From CAZXEU01 sp964639665 (GTDB lineage Bacteria > Bacteroidota > Rhodothermia > Rhodothermales > Bin80), in contig CAZXEU010000061.1 of NCBI GenBank assembly GCA_964639665.1, positions 1 to 14,739 of the forward strand: 14,739 nt of DNA, written 5' to 3'. The notes under the pieces are model-generated. The model was not told where the DNA came from. It saw only the letters and a program-made list of their open reading frames with translations, and made no database searches. How positions within the stretch are numbered: position 1 is the stretch's first letter; every line of letters starts with the position of its first letter. A program made the position numbers and the translations under genes. Below are positions 1 to 6,920 of this stretch, one piece after another.

Positions 1-186
1 GTACTCGCGTCGCCAGCGAAGAACGGTGTGGGGCGTTTGGGACATCCGCTCGGATACCTCTCGCGTCTTCAGCCCCTCGTCATATAGTAGCAGAATCTCG
101 GCGCGGCGCCGAATGGGGGCGTTGGGGCCATGTTGAGCCAGCAGCCGGACGATCGCGTGATGTTTACGGGTAAGTAGATTGTACAT
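1..186 (-). CDS. Helix-turn-helix protein, N-terminal fragment cut by the window edge
   Basis: Sixty-two codons are open from an ATG at 186 down to base 1, with no stop. The visible protein begins MYNLLTRKHHAIVRLLAQ and continues through RRRAEILLLYDEGLKTREVS to end in PHTVLRWRREY. The pattern (basic helix, EGLKTREVSERM turn, TVLRWRREY recognition helix) is a homeodomain-like helix-turn-helix of the kind found at the N-terminus of IS630-type transposases and of some CHAD-domain proteins. The catalytic or output part lies outside the window, so the two cannot be told apart here. The gene starts 81 bases after the end of the polyphosphate kinase gene on the same strand. CHAD domains bind polyphosphate, so that neighbour slightly favours a CHAD protein. 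I see no terminal inverted repeat supporting a transposon. An 8-base palindrome (ACAATTGT, 188-195) lies one base upstream of the start codon. Confidence 0.7.
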   Translation of the reverse strand, partial: MYNLLTRKHHAIVRLLAQHGPNAPIRRRAEILLLYDEGLKTREVSERMSQTPHTVLRWRREY

Positions 187-267
187 GACAATTGTAATTG
201 GTGAAGAATCGGTGCGGCTTAGTGCACACGGTGCCAGAAACTAAGCTTTTGCACAGAAAACTGCCAA

Positions 268-1104
268 TCACGAAAAAAGATCAGGCACAAAATGCTGTGT
301 TTCCATGGGCGGCCGAACATATCCAATATCTCCCTGCAGCGGTGGCAATTCTACTGATGGTGCCCTGAGCTCCTCGTGCGGAATCATGGACAACAAGTGT
401 GCGATGCAGTTTACTCGAGCGCGGCGTTTGTCGTTGGCATTGATGACATACCAGCGAGCCTCCGCTAAGTCCGTGTACAAAAACATTTGGTCCTTTGCAC
501 GAGAATACTCAACCCACCGAGCGCGGGATTGCATGTCCATGGGGCTGAGTTTCCACCGACGTGTCGGATCCACCATGCGGCGCCTGAATCGCCTTTCCTG
601 TTCTTCTGCACTTACCGAAAACCAGTATTTCAACAGCAGGATACCGGAATCAATCAGCAGTCTTTCGAACATGGGACAGGATCGCAAGAATTCACGGTAT
701 TCCGGATCTGTACAAAAGCCCATCACTCGTTCGACGCCAGCACGATTGTACCAGCTTCGATCAAACAGGACCATCTCGCCCGCCGCAGGAAGGTGCGGGA
801 CATAACGCTGAAAATACCACTGCGTCTTTTCCCTGGGCGACGGCTTGTCAAGCGCTACAACCCGGCAGATTCGCGGGTTGAGCGGAGCCGTGATCCGCTT
901 TATCGTACCGCCCTTTCCCGCGGCGTCCCTACCCTCAAATAGTACAACCACCTTTAGCCCCTGGGCACGGATGTATCTTTGCAACCGGGCAAGTCTGATC
1001 TGGAGCTTGGACAGCTCTGACTGATACACTTTTTTTCCGATCGGCCGGGAGGAATCCGGCTTCTCTTGCTCGGCATCAGGATTGGTCCTATTCCCGGTAT
1101 CCAT
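268..1104 (-). CDS. ppk2: Polyphosphate kinase 2 (PPK2 family, single domain)
   Basis: The 278-residue protein transfers phosphate between inorganic polyphosphate and nucleoside diphosphates in the cytoplasm. The P-loop EGRDAAGKGG lies at about residues 57-66, the Walker B region LFDRSWYNRAGVERVMGF at 113-130, and the basic lid RRFRRRMVDPTRRWKLSP at 171-188. The length and the run LDKPSPREKTQWYFQRYVPH match, from memory, the single-domain class I enzymes of Pseudomonas and Sinorhizobium, which mainly phosphorylate ADP or GDP; that class assignment is inference. About 40 polar N-terminal residues precede the core and look disordered. The ATG at 1104 has no clear ribosome-binding site. The TATATTG-like stretch about 30 bases upstream resembles a Bacteroidota -7 element but is weak. 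A helix-turn-helix gene follows on the same strand, and metY diverges from it across 125 bases. Confidence 0.96.
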   Translation of the reverse strand: MDTGNRTNPDAEQEKPDSSRPIGKKVYQSELSKLQIRLARLQRYIRAQGLKVVVLFEGRDAAGKGGTIKRITAPLNPRICRVVALDKPSPREKTQWYFQRYVPHLPAAGEMVLFDRSWYNRAGVERVMGFCTDPEYREFLRSCPMFERLLIDSGILLLKYWFSVSAEEQERRFRRRMVDPTRRWKLSPMDMQSRARWVEYSRAKDQMFLYTDLAEARWYVINANDKRRARVNCIAHLLSMIPHEELRAPSVELPPLQGDIGYVRPPMETQHFVPDLFS

Positions 1105-1189
1105 TACGCTACATTCAGGCAGTATTCTGCAACAATATAGGCGCTGATCACGTCAACTGGTCTGATTCTAGGCTAGGGGAGGCACGGCG

Positions 1190-1243
1190 GTGGTCCAGGA
1201 ATCCGGAATGGCTCAAAAGCACGCGCGCTATGGCCCCATCTGA
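1190..1243 (+). CDS. Possible leader ORF upstream of and overlapping metY
   Basis: A GTG at 1190 opens a 17-codon frame (residues VQESGMAQKHARYGPI after the initiator) that ends with TGA at 1241-1243. The purine-rich run AGGGGAGG at 1175-1182 stands seven bases before it and is the strongest Shine-Dalgarno-like sequence in this part of the window. The ORF overlaps the first 14 bases of metY in another frame. The metY ATG itself has no such site, and its frame contains no other start codon up to that run. A role in translational coupling or leader-peptide control of metY is inference. The peptide shows no run of Met or Cys codons that would make it an obvious attenuator. It may simply be a chance frame. 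Confidence 0.3.
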   Translation: MVQESGMAQKHARYGPI

Positions 1244-2522
1244 CAAGGGACGCAAGCTCGGCTTTGAAACGCGTATGCTTCACGCCGGCCATATCCCGGA
1301 CGCTGCAACGGGAGCCAGGGCGGTGCCCATATACCAGACGACATCCTACGTATTCGACGACGTAGACTATGCCGCGCAGCTCTTTGATCTGAAGCAATAC
1401 GGCAACATCTACAGCCGGATCAACAATCCGACCACGGCGGCCTTCGAAGAGCGAATGGCCTCGCTCGAGGATGGCGCCGGTGCCGTTGCCACGGCCAGCG
1501 GGATGGCCGCGCAATTTGCCGCAGTGATGACACTCATGGACCCCGGCGATCACCTGGTGTCTTCTTCACACCTCTACGGCGGTACGCGTACCCAGTTTGT
1601 GCATACCTTCCGCAAGCTCGGCCTGAGCGTTTCGTTCGTGAATCCGTCAGATATGGAGGCATGGGAGCGGGCAATAGGGCCGCGTACGCGGGCACTATAT
1701 GGGGAAACAATCGGAAATCCCCAGGGAAGCGTGCTGGATTTCGGGCGACTGGCGGAGCTCGCCCGGACATATCGAATGCCCCTGATTGTCGACAACACGT
1801 TTGCCACACCCTACTTGTGCCGACCGCTTGCGCTGGGGGCCGATATTGTGCTCCATTCGGCCACGAAGTTCATCGGCGGTCACGGCAATTCCATTGGTGG
1901 AGTCATTGTTGAGTCCGGAGAATTTGACTATGGACATTATGCAACAATAGCGGCCCCGAGTCCTTCGTACCACGGACTGCGCTTCTTCGAGACCTTTGGC
2001 CACCAGGCCTTTCTGATGAAAGCCCGCGTGGAAACAGTGCGGGATACGGGTGCCTGTCTTTCGCCGTTCAATGCCTTTCTTCTTCTGCAGGGACTCGAGA
2101 CACTGTCGGTAAGAATGGAGCGGCACGTGCATAATGCGCTCCAGCTTGCCTCGTTTCTCGAAGACCACCAGAAGGTTGCCTACGTGGCCTATCCGGGGCT
2201 TGCCAGCAGCGAATACCACAACCTGGCCGACCGCTTCTTGCCAAAGGGGGCCGGAGCCGTGTTTTCCTTCGGGCTTAAGTCTCGCAATCCAAGAATGGCC
2301 GGGAAAACATTCATTGAGGCTCTGGAGCTTTTTTCCCATCTGGCAAATGTCGGAGATGCGCGGAGTCTCGTCATTCATCCTGCTTCCACGACACACCAAC
2401 AATTGTCGGATTCGGAGCTGGAAGACTCCGGTGTGGGAGCGGGCATGATCCGTCTTTCTGTCGGACTCGAAACAACAGATGACCTGATATGGGATCTGGA
2501 TCAGGCCTTGCGTGCGATCTGA
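1230..2522 (+). CDS. metY: O-acetylhomoserine sulfhydrylase (O-acetylhomoserine aminocarboxypropyltransferase)
   Basis: The 430-residue cytoplasmic, PLP-dependent enzyme makes homocysteine from O-acetylhomoserine and sulfide in direct-sulfhydrylation methionine synthesis. The N-terminus GFETRMLHAGHIPDAATGAR and the segment PIYQTTSYVFDD are typical of the Cys/Met metabolism PLP family. The PLP-binding lysine is K213 in LHSATKFIGGHGNSIGGV, with the IVDNTFATPYLCRPLALGAD stretch before it. The FIGGHG signature and the full MetY length separate it from cystathionine gamma-synthase and beta-lyase, which are about 380-400 residues. The C-terminal VGDARSLVIHPASTTHQQL is also canonical. The ATG at 1230 is the only plausible start; no Shine-Dalgarno precedes it, but a leader ORF does. 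No SAM riboswitch is recognisable in 1105-1229. A CoA-binding protein gene overlaps its last 34 bases. Confidence 0.96.
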   Translation: MAPSDKGRKLGFETRMLHAGHIPDAATGARAVPIYQTTSYVFDDVDYAAQLFDLKQYGNIYSRINNPTTAAFEERMASLEDGAGAVATASGMAAQFAAVMTLMDPGDHLVSSSHLYGGTRTQFVHTFRKLGLSVSFVNPSDMEAWERAIGPRTRALYGETIGNPQGSVLDFGRLAELARTYRMPLIVDNTFATPYLCRPLALGADIVLHSATKFIGGHGNSIGGVIVESGEFDYGHYATIAAPSPSYHGLRFFETFGHQAFLMKARVETVRDTGACLSPFNAFLLLQGLETLSVRMERHVHNALQLASFLEDHQKVAYVAYPGLASSEYHNLADRFLPKGAGAVFSFGLKSRNPRMAGKTFIEALELFSHLANVGDARSLVIHPASTTHQQLSDSELEDSGVGAGMIRLSVGLETTDDLIWDLDQALRAI

Positions 2523-3043
2523 CGCTGAATTCCGCGCTCAATCCTGCCCTGCGTGCGCGGTACCAAAGCCAGGAAACCGTCCGGCGTGCGTTAGCCGAAA
2601 CGCGGACTATAGCGATGGTCGGTCTTTCGACGCGGCGGCAAAAGGCGAGCCAGTTCGTGGCCACGTACCTGCGCTCCCGCGGGTACCGGATAATTCCCGT
2701 TCACCCGCGCGCCAGGTCCATATTGGGAGAACAGGCGTATGCCTCGCTCGAAGAGGTACCGGATCGCATCGACCTTGTCAACGTATTCCGGCCTCCCGCG
2801 GAGTGCCCCGACCTTGCGAGCCAGGCCGTCAGTATCGGGGCACGCGTTTTCTGGCTTCAGCTCGGCATTGTCAACGAGGAAGCGGCGGCCATAGCCGATA
2901 CGGCAGGGCTCGCGGTGGTCATGGATCGCTGCCTGAAGATGGAGCATGCCCGCTATGACGGGACGACGCACTTCATGGGCATGAACACGGGCATCATTAC
3001 GGCGCGGAGGGCGAGGCCGCCAGCCGCAAGGCCGCGGGCCTAG
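2489..3043 (+). CDS. CoA-binding protein (YccU family)
   Basis: The 184-residue protein is a stand-alone Rossmann-type CoA-binding domain. The nucleotide-binding start IAMVGLSTRRQKASQFVATY is followed by the domain's usual GYRIIPVHPRARSILGEQAY, then DLVNVFRPPAECPDLASQA and the signature VVMDRCLKMEHAR. These are the conserved blocks of the CoA_binding_2 (YccU) family. Its biological substrate is unknown; structures of the family bind CoA. The usual core is about 140 residues, so the first 30 and the basic, proline-rich tail (RRARPPAARPRA) are extensions. ATG 2489 is the only conventional start before the core and lies 34 bases inside metY, which implies coupled translation. As I recall, homologues often follow O-acetylhomoserine sulfhydrylase genes, hinting at a link with acyl-CoA use in methionine synthesis (inference). 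Its stop overlaps the stop of the convergent gene. Confidence 0.9.
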   Translation: MGSGSGLACDLTLNSALNPALRARYQSQETVRRALAETRTIAMVGLSTRRQKASQFVATYLRSRGYRIIPVHPRARSILGEQAYASLEEVPDRIDLVNVFRPPAECPDLASQAVSIGARVFWLQLGIVNEEAAAIADTAGLAVVMDRCLKMEHARYDGTTHFMGMNTGIITARRARPPAARPRA

Positions 3044-4029
3044 TCCGACAATCCGAAGCGCGGCGAGACGAGCTGCCGGTCCTCCAACGGAACGTCGACC
3101 TGTACTACACGCGGCCAGGAATCGCTCACGGCAGTCACGGACTTGAACAGCCTGCCGTCCCGCTCGCGTTCCACGGCGGGCCGGATGATATGGCGGGAAG
3201 AACCGTACAGGATAGCCGCAAGCTCGCTGTTATGCGGAAGCCCGCCACCCCTAAATTCATCCTCACCGCTCGAATACAGGATCTCTCCGCGCAGCGATGC
3301 CGCGTGAATCTTGCCCATGTTGGAGTGCTGCACGATCCTGCAGAGGCGGCCTTCGATGTCGTCTTTCGACCATCCGGCCGCTTCCGCGCTCTCGATGAAG
3401 GCCTCGGCGAGCGTGGCCTGGATCACCATTTGTACGCCCAGAATGTCCTCCATTACGGCACGGATCTCATCAAGGCGGTCCGTGAACGCGTTGGACAACA
3501 GATCGGCCTCGCCAAACGCCGCCAGCACGGCAGTCATCACGGGAGAGGCATAGGAATCCTGAAAGAGTCCCTGTTCCTCGAAGGATAGCGCGTTGCCAAC
3601 CTGCACGATGCGCTGCCGGTCGACGCCGTTGACCCCCACGTACTTGAATATGCCAAAGTCTATTTCGCGTACCTGCGCCGCCTGGGTAACGACCACGTTC
3701 TCGCTTATGTCTGCCTCCAGCAGCTGATAAAAGTGAGATGCCTGCGGCTGCAGGGCAGGGTCCGCGTGGAAACGGAACTTGAGCGGCACGCCATCCTCGT
3801 CGGCTGCCGTGGTCAGATATGCGGTACCGCCTTCATCCGTGATCCAGATTTCATCGAGAACGGTTCGTTTCCTGACATCCTGAAGAATCTTGATGATCTG
3901 TTCCGGGGAGCGCCCGGCTGCCTCTGCGGCGGCAACTAGATGGGCTGAAATGCGTGCCTGGCCGGTCATCTGGTTGTCCAGCAAATCGTCTAGAGCGTGT
4001 GCAATGGACGCTAGTGACATTCTGGGCAT
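3040..4029 (-). CDS. Cytoplasmic double sensor-like (Cache/PAS-like) protein without an output domain
   Basis: This 329-residue protein has no signal peptide and no membrane helix. It contains two related halves. The first (about 22-150) has AEAAGRSPEQIIKILQDV, then LDEIWITDEGGTAYLTT, then IFKYVGVNGVDRQRIVQVG. The second (about 215-325) repeats the order: AEAAGWSKDDIEGRLCRIV, IHAASLRGEILYSS, LFKSVTAVSDSWPRVVQVDV. The blocks WITDExGxxYLT and FKYVxVxGVDxxRIVQVG are what I remember from Cache-type ligand-sensing domains of chemoreceptors and histidine kinases. A helical linker (about 150-212, ending FTDRLDEIRAVMEDILGVQM) joins the halves. No kinase, cyclase, DNA-binding or receptor-signalling module follows. 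Function is unknown; a ligand-binding partner of another protein is inference. ATG 4029 is chosen, though ATG 4020 is equally possible; neither has a Shine-Dalgarno. Confidence 0.85.
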   Translation of the reverse strand: MPRMSLASIAHALDDLLDNQMTGQARISAHLVAAAEAAGRSPEQIIKILQDVRKRTVLDEIWITDEGGTAYLTTAADEDGVPLKFRFHADPALQPQASHFYQLLEADISENVVVTQAAQVREIDFGIFKYVGVNGVDRQRIVQVGNALSFEEQGLFQDSYASPVMTAVLAAFGEADLLSNAFTDRLDEIRAVMEDILGVQMVIQATLAEAFIESAEAAGWSKDDIEGRLCRIVQHSNMGKIHAASLRGEILYSSGEDEFRGGGLPHNSELAAILYGSSRHIIRPAVERERDGRLFKSVTAVSDSWPRVVQVDVPLEDRQLVSPRFGLSD

Positions 4030-4204
4030 ATGAAATCAGAGTTTTGCTTCGCGAATCAGTTCAGATCCTTTATTCTGCTGCAAGCGGAAATGCGGGCGAC
4101 AGACACCGCAAAATCTGGTAGGCACGATTGGCAATGATGTTCCAGTTCTCGAATGTGACCCAAGTTATATTTTGATCTGTTTCCAAACCTGACACGAGGC
4201 AGTT
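4030..4204. promoter_or_regulatory. Divergent intergenic region, presumed back-to-back promoters
   Basis: The 175 bases separate the minus-strand sensor gene from the plus-strand peptidase gene, so both must be transcribed from here. On the plus strand TTATATTTTG at about 4164-4173 comes close to the Bacteroidota -7 element TAnnTTTG, but I find no convincing -33 TTTG partner. On the minus strand TTTG is followed 16 bases later by TAACTTGG, also imperfect. These are suggestions only. A GAGG ribosome-binding site at 4196-4199 sits five bases before the peptidase ATG. Confidence 0.35.
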
Positions 4205-6430
4205 ATGCGCCACACATCGAGGCTCTGTGGCCTGTTCCTGATGGCTATGACCATCCTGGCCACCGTACGGCTTGAGTCTCCCATGCTCGGCTTTGGCGAA
4301 GGAGAAGCCGCAAGGCAGCAGGCCCTGGAGGCCCGCTTCGATTCGCTTCTGGACGCAACAAATCTCCAGGCATGGATGCACAGAATGACGGCTAAACCGC
4401 AGCACGTTGGATCGCCGCATTCCCTTGAAAACGCACGGTTCATGGAGGAGAAATTCCGTGCGTGGGGATACGAAACGGAGCTGGAAGTCTTTCACGTGCT
4501 TTTTCCAACACCCGTGGAGCGTATCCTGCAGATCGTCGGCCCGGACGCCCCGACGCTGGCCCTTATGGAGCCGGCCGTAGCCGGGGATGCCACGTCGGGA
4601 CTGCGCGAGGATCGGCTGCCTCCGTACAACGCATATTCGGCGGATGGAGACGTGACGGCGGAAGTGGTCTACGTTAACCAGGGGATTCCCAGGGATTACG
4701 AAGAGCTTGACCGGCTCGGCATTGACGTAAGCGGCAAGATTGTCATCGCCCGTTACGGCGGGTCGTGGCGCGGCATCAAGCCGAAAGTCGCTGCCGAGCA
4801 CGGCGCCATCGGCTGCATTCTGTACTCGGATCCAAGAGATGACGGCTACTTTCAGGGCGATGCCTATCCGGACGGGCCTTTCCGCATGGCGTACGGTGTG
4901 CAGCGCGGCTCCGTCATGGACATGCCGCTTTTCCCCGGTGATCCGCTGACTCCAGGGGTAGGAGCCACGGAGCAAGCGGAAAGGTTGTCCCGCGAAGAAG
5001 CGCCCACGTTGCTCTCCATACCGGTGCTGCCCATCTCGCACGGGGACGCGATAGAGTTGCTTTCGAGACTCGAGGGCCCTGTAGCACCCGCGTCCTGGCG
5101 TGGTGCCCTGCCACTCACATACCATGTCGGCCCGGGTCCAGCCCAGGTTCGGCTAAAGCTCTCCTTCAGCTGGGATCTGGTTCCGGCCTACAACGTCGTT
5201 GCCCGCATGGAGGGCTCGCAGTATCCGGACGAATGGATTGTGCGTGGCAATCATCGCGATGCCTGGGTCTTCGGAGCTGCGGATCCGACCAGTGGAATGG
5301 TTGCGCTCATGGAGGAGGCGCGGGTCGTCGGCCAGCTTGCGGCGCAGGGCCATCGGCCCAAGAGAACGCTGGTATACGCAGGCTGGGATGCGGAGGAACC
5401 AGGACTGCTTGGCTCGACGGAATGGGCAGAGGAGCACGCGGAAGAATTGCGCCAAAAGGCCGTCATTTACATCAATTCGGACAGCAACGGACGCGGATTC
5501 CTGGGCGCAGGAGGTTCCCATACGCTGGAGCTCCTGGTCAATGAAGTGGCACTGGCCGTGCAAGATCCGCAAACGGGGGTCTCAGTCGCCGAGCGCATGC
5601 GTGCCCGGGCCCGTGTTGCAGGTAGCACCGAAGCCGACACGCGGAAGGATCTCCGGATTTCTCCGCTGGGCTCGGGCTCAGACTATACTCCGTTCCTGCA
5701 ACATCTCGGCATCGCGTCGCTCCATATCGGTTTTGGTGGAGAAAACAGAGGCGGCTCCTATCATTCGGCTTTTGATTCATACGATTACTACGTGCGTTTT
5801 GGAGACCCGGGATTTGCGTACGGCATTGCCTTGGCGCAGGTCACCGGAAGGCTCACGCTGCGTGTAGCCAACGCGGAAGTCTTGCCGCTGGCGTTCACCA
5901 ATTTTGCCGACAATGTCTCGGGGTATGTTACCGAGGTAGCGGAGTTGGCGTCAACCATGCGACGGGAAACAGAGTGGCACAACAAGCTGGTAGCCGACGG
6001 GGTCTACGTACTGGCTGCAGATCCCAGGAAAACCTTCGTGGCACCGCCCAAGAAGACAGAGGTGCCTCACCTGAATTTTGCGCCGCTTCGCAATGCATTG
6101 GATAAACTGGTCGAAAGCGCCACAGATTGTGATGCCGCGTTGGCAGCTGCTACGCTGGCAGGCTCAGCCGGCGGCGAAATCAATGCGTTGCTGCTTAAGC
6201 TTGAGCGAGCCATGACACGCACGGACGGTCTTCCCGGCAGGCCGTGGTTCAAGCATCACATCTACGCCCCAGGGTTCTATACGGGGTATGGCGTAAAGAC
6301 GCTGCCCGCAGTGCGCGAAGCCATTGAGGCGCGGGACTGGCAGGAAGCGGAAAGACAGATTGAGGTTACGTCCCAAGTTCTCCTGGCCGTGGCAAGCGAA
6401 CTGGACAAGATCGTGGAGGCCCTGCCGTAG
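4205..6430 (+). CDS. Exported M28 metallopeptidase, glutamate carboxypeptidase II-like
   Basis: The 741-residue protein has the order of human glutamate carboxypeptidase II: peptidase domain, inserted protease-associated domain (about 155-315, with SGKIVIARYGGSWRGIKPK and ILYSDPRDDGYF), catalytic core, and a transferrin-receptor-like dimerisation domain (about 600-740, with DGLPGRPWFKHHIYAPG). Zinc ligands and catalytic base are all present: H350 and D360 (GNHRDAWVFGAAD), E397 as base and E398 (WDAEEPGLLGSTEWAEE), D426 (INSDSNG) and H520 (GSYHSAFDSYD). The N-terminus (LCGLFLMAMTILAT) is a probable signal peptide, placing it in periplasm or outside. The substrate-binding arginine pair of the human enzyme (R534/R536) and K699 are not conserved, so glutamate preference is doubtful, although the WRG arginine matching R210 is kept. 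GAGG five bases upstream supports ATG 4205. The next gene starts one base after its stop. Confidence 0.93.
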   Translation: MRHTSRLCGLFLMAMTILATVRLESPMLGFGEGEAARQQALEARFDSLLDATNLQAWMHRMTAKPQHVGSPHSLENARFMEEKFRAWGYETELEVFHVLFPTPVERILQIVGPDAPTLALMEPAVAGDATSGLREDRLPPYNAYSADGDVTAEVVYVNQGIPRDYEELDRLGIDVSGKIVIARYGGSWRGIKPKVAAEHGAIGCILYSDPRDDGYFQGDAYPDGPFRMAYGVQRGSVMDMPLFPGDPLTPGVGATEQAERLSREEAPTLLSIPVLPISHGDAIELLSRLEGPVAPASWRGALPLTYHVGPGPAQVRLKLSFSWDLVPAYNVVARMEGSQYPDEWIVRGNHRDAWVFGAADPTSGMVALMEEARVVGQLAAQGHRPKRTLVYAGWDAEEPGLLGSTEWAEEHAEELRQKAVIYINSDSNGRGFLGAGGSHTLELLVNEVALAVQDPQTGVSVAERMRARARVAGSTEADTRKDLRISPLGSGSDYTPFLQHLGIASLHIGFGGENRGGSYHSAFDSYDYYVRFGDPGFAYGIALAQVTGRLTLRVANAEVLPLAFTNFADNVSGYVTEVAELASTMRRETEWHNKLVADGVYVLAADPRKTFVAPPKKTEVPHLNFAPLRNALDKLVESATDCDAALAAATLAGSAGGEINALLLKLERAMTRTDGLPGRPWFKHHIYAPGFYTGYGVKTLPAVREAIEARDWQEAERQIEVTSQVLLAVASELDKIVEALP

Positions 6431-6431
6431 C

Positions 6432-6920
6432 ATGCGCAAACGAGGTATGGACGCCGTGCGTCGTGCACTGGAGCAAGACGGGATTGACTGCGAAATACGC
6501 CAGTTCGCGCGCTCCACGCGCAGCGCCGCCGAGGCAGCGCTGGCTCTTGGCTGCGACGTGGGGCAAATCGTCAAGTCACTGGTCTTCCGTTCGGCCGAAA
6601 CGGCCGAACCTGTCCTGGTCCTTGCCAGTGGTCGCAACCGCGTGGATGAAAAAAAGGTACGCGACATCCTGGGGCAGAGAATTGGCAAGGCCGACGCCGG
6701 ATTTGTCCGGCGCACGACCGGATTTGCCATCGGGAGCGTACCGCCCGTCGGGCACGAGACGACGCTTCCCACGGTAGTGGATGCGGACCTTCTGGAGTAC
6801 GCGGAATTGTGGGCTTCGGCCGGTAATGCCAATGCCGTATTCCGCTGCACGCCGGCGTTTCTGAACAGTCTCGGGACCGTGGCCGAGATCAGGGCGTCTC
6901 GGCTGCATTCATCTCCATGA
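6432..6920 (+). CDS. YbaK/EbsC-family aminoacyl-tRNA deacylase
   Basis: The 162-residue cytoplasmic protein belongs to the trans-editing domain family that removes wrongly attached amino acids from tRNA (for example Cys-tRNA-Pro deacylase). The catalytic-region lysine is K48 in CDVGQIVKSLVFR, the position matching K46 of Haemophilus YbaK. Further family blocks are VLVLASGRNRVDEKKVRDIL and VRRTTGFAIGSVPPVGHETT, and VVDADLLEYAELWASAGNA near the end. Which tRNA it edits cannot be read from sequence. ATG 6432 is one base after the peptidase stop, implying one transcript; a second ATG at 6447 is a possible alternative start. Its 3' end overlaps the convergent coaX gene by 32 bases. Confidence 0.92.
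   Translation: MRKRGMDAVRRALEQDGIDCEIRQFARSTRSAAEAALALGCDVGQIVKSLVFRSAETAEPVLVLASGRNRVDEKKVRDILGQRIGKADAGFVRRTTGFAIGSVPPVGHETTLPTVVDADLLEYAELWASAGNANAVFRCTPAFLNSLGTVAEIRASRLHSSP

Noticed and set aside
187..267. Terminal inverted repeat of an insertion sequence
   Set aside because: No repeat end or target duplication could be identified with only one side of the element in view.
1105..1229. SAM riboswitch upstream of metY
   Set aside because: No conserved core of a SAM riboswitch was recognisable and the 125 bases are shared with the divergent PPK2 promoter.
1695..2402. 235-codon minus-strand open frame opposite metY
   Set aside because: Antisense shadow of a gene with a clear PLP motif; no domain visible.
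4070..5125. 351-codon minus-strand open frame opposite the peptidase gene
   Set aside because: It lies opposite a full, motif-verified M28 peptidase and its protein shows no domain; it is a by-product of GC-rich codon use.
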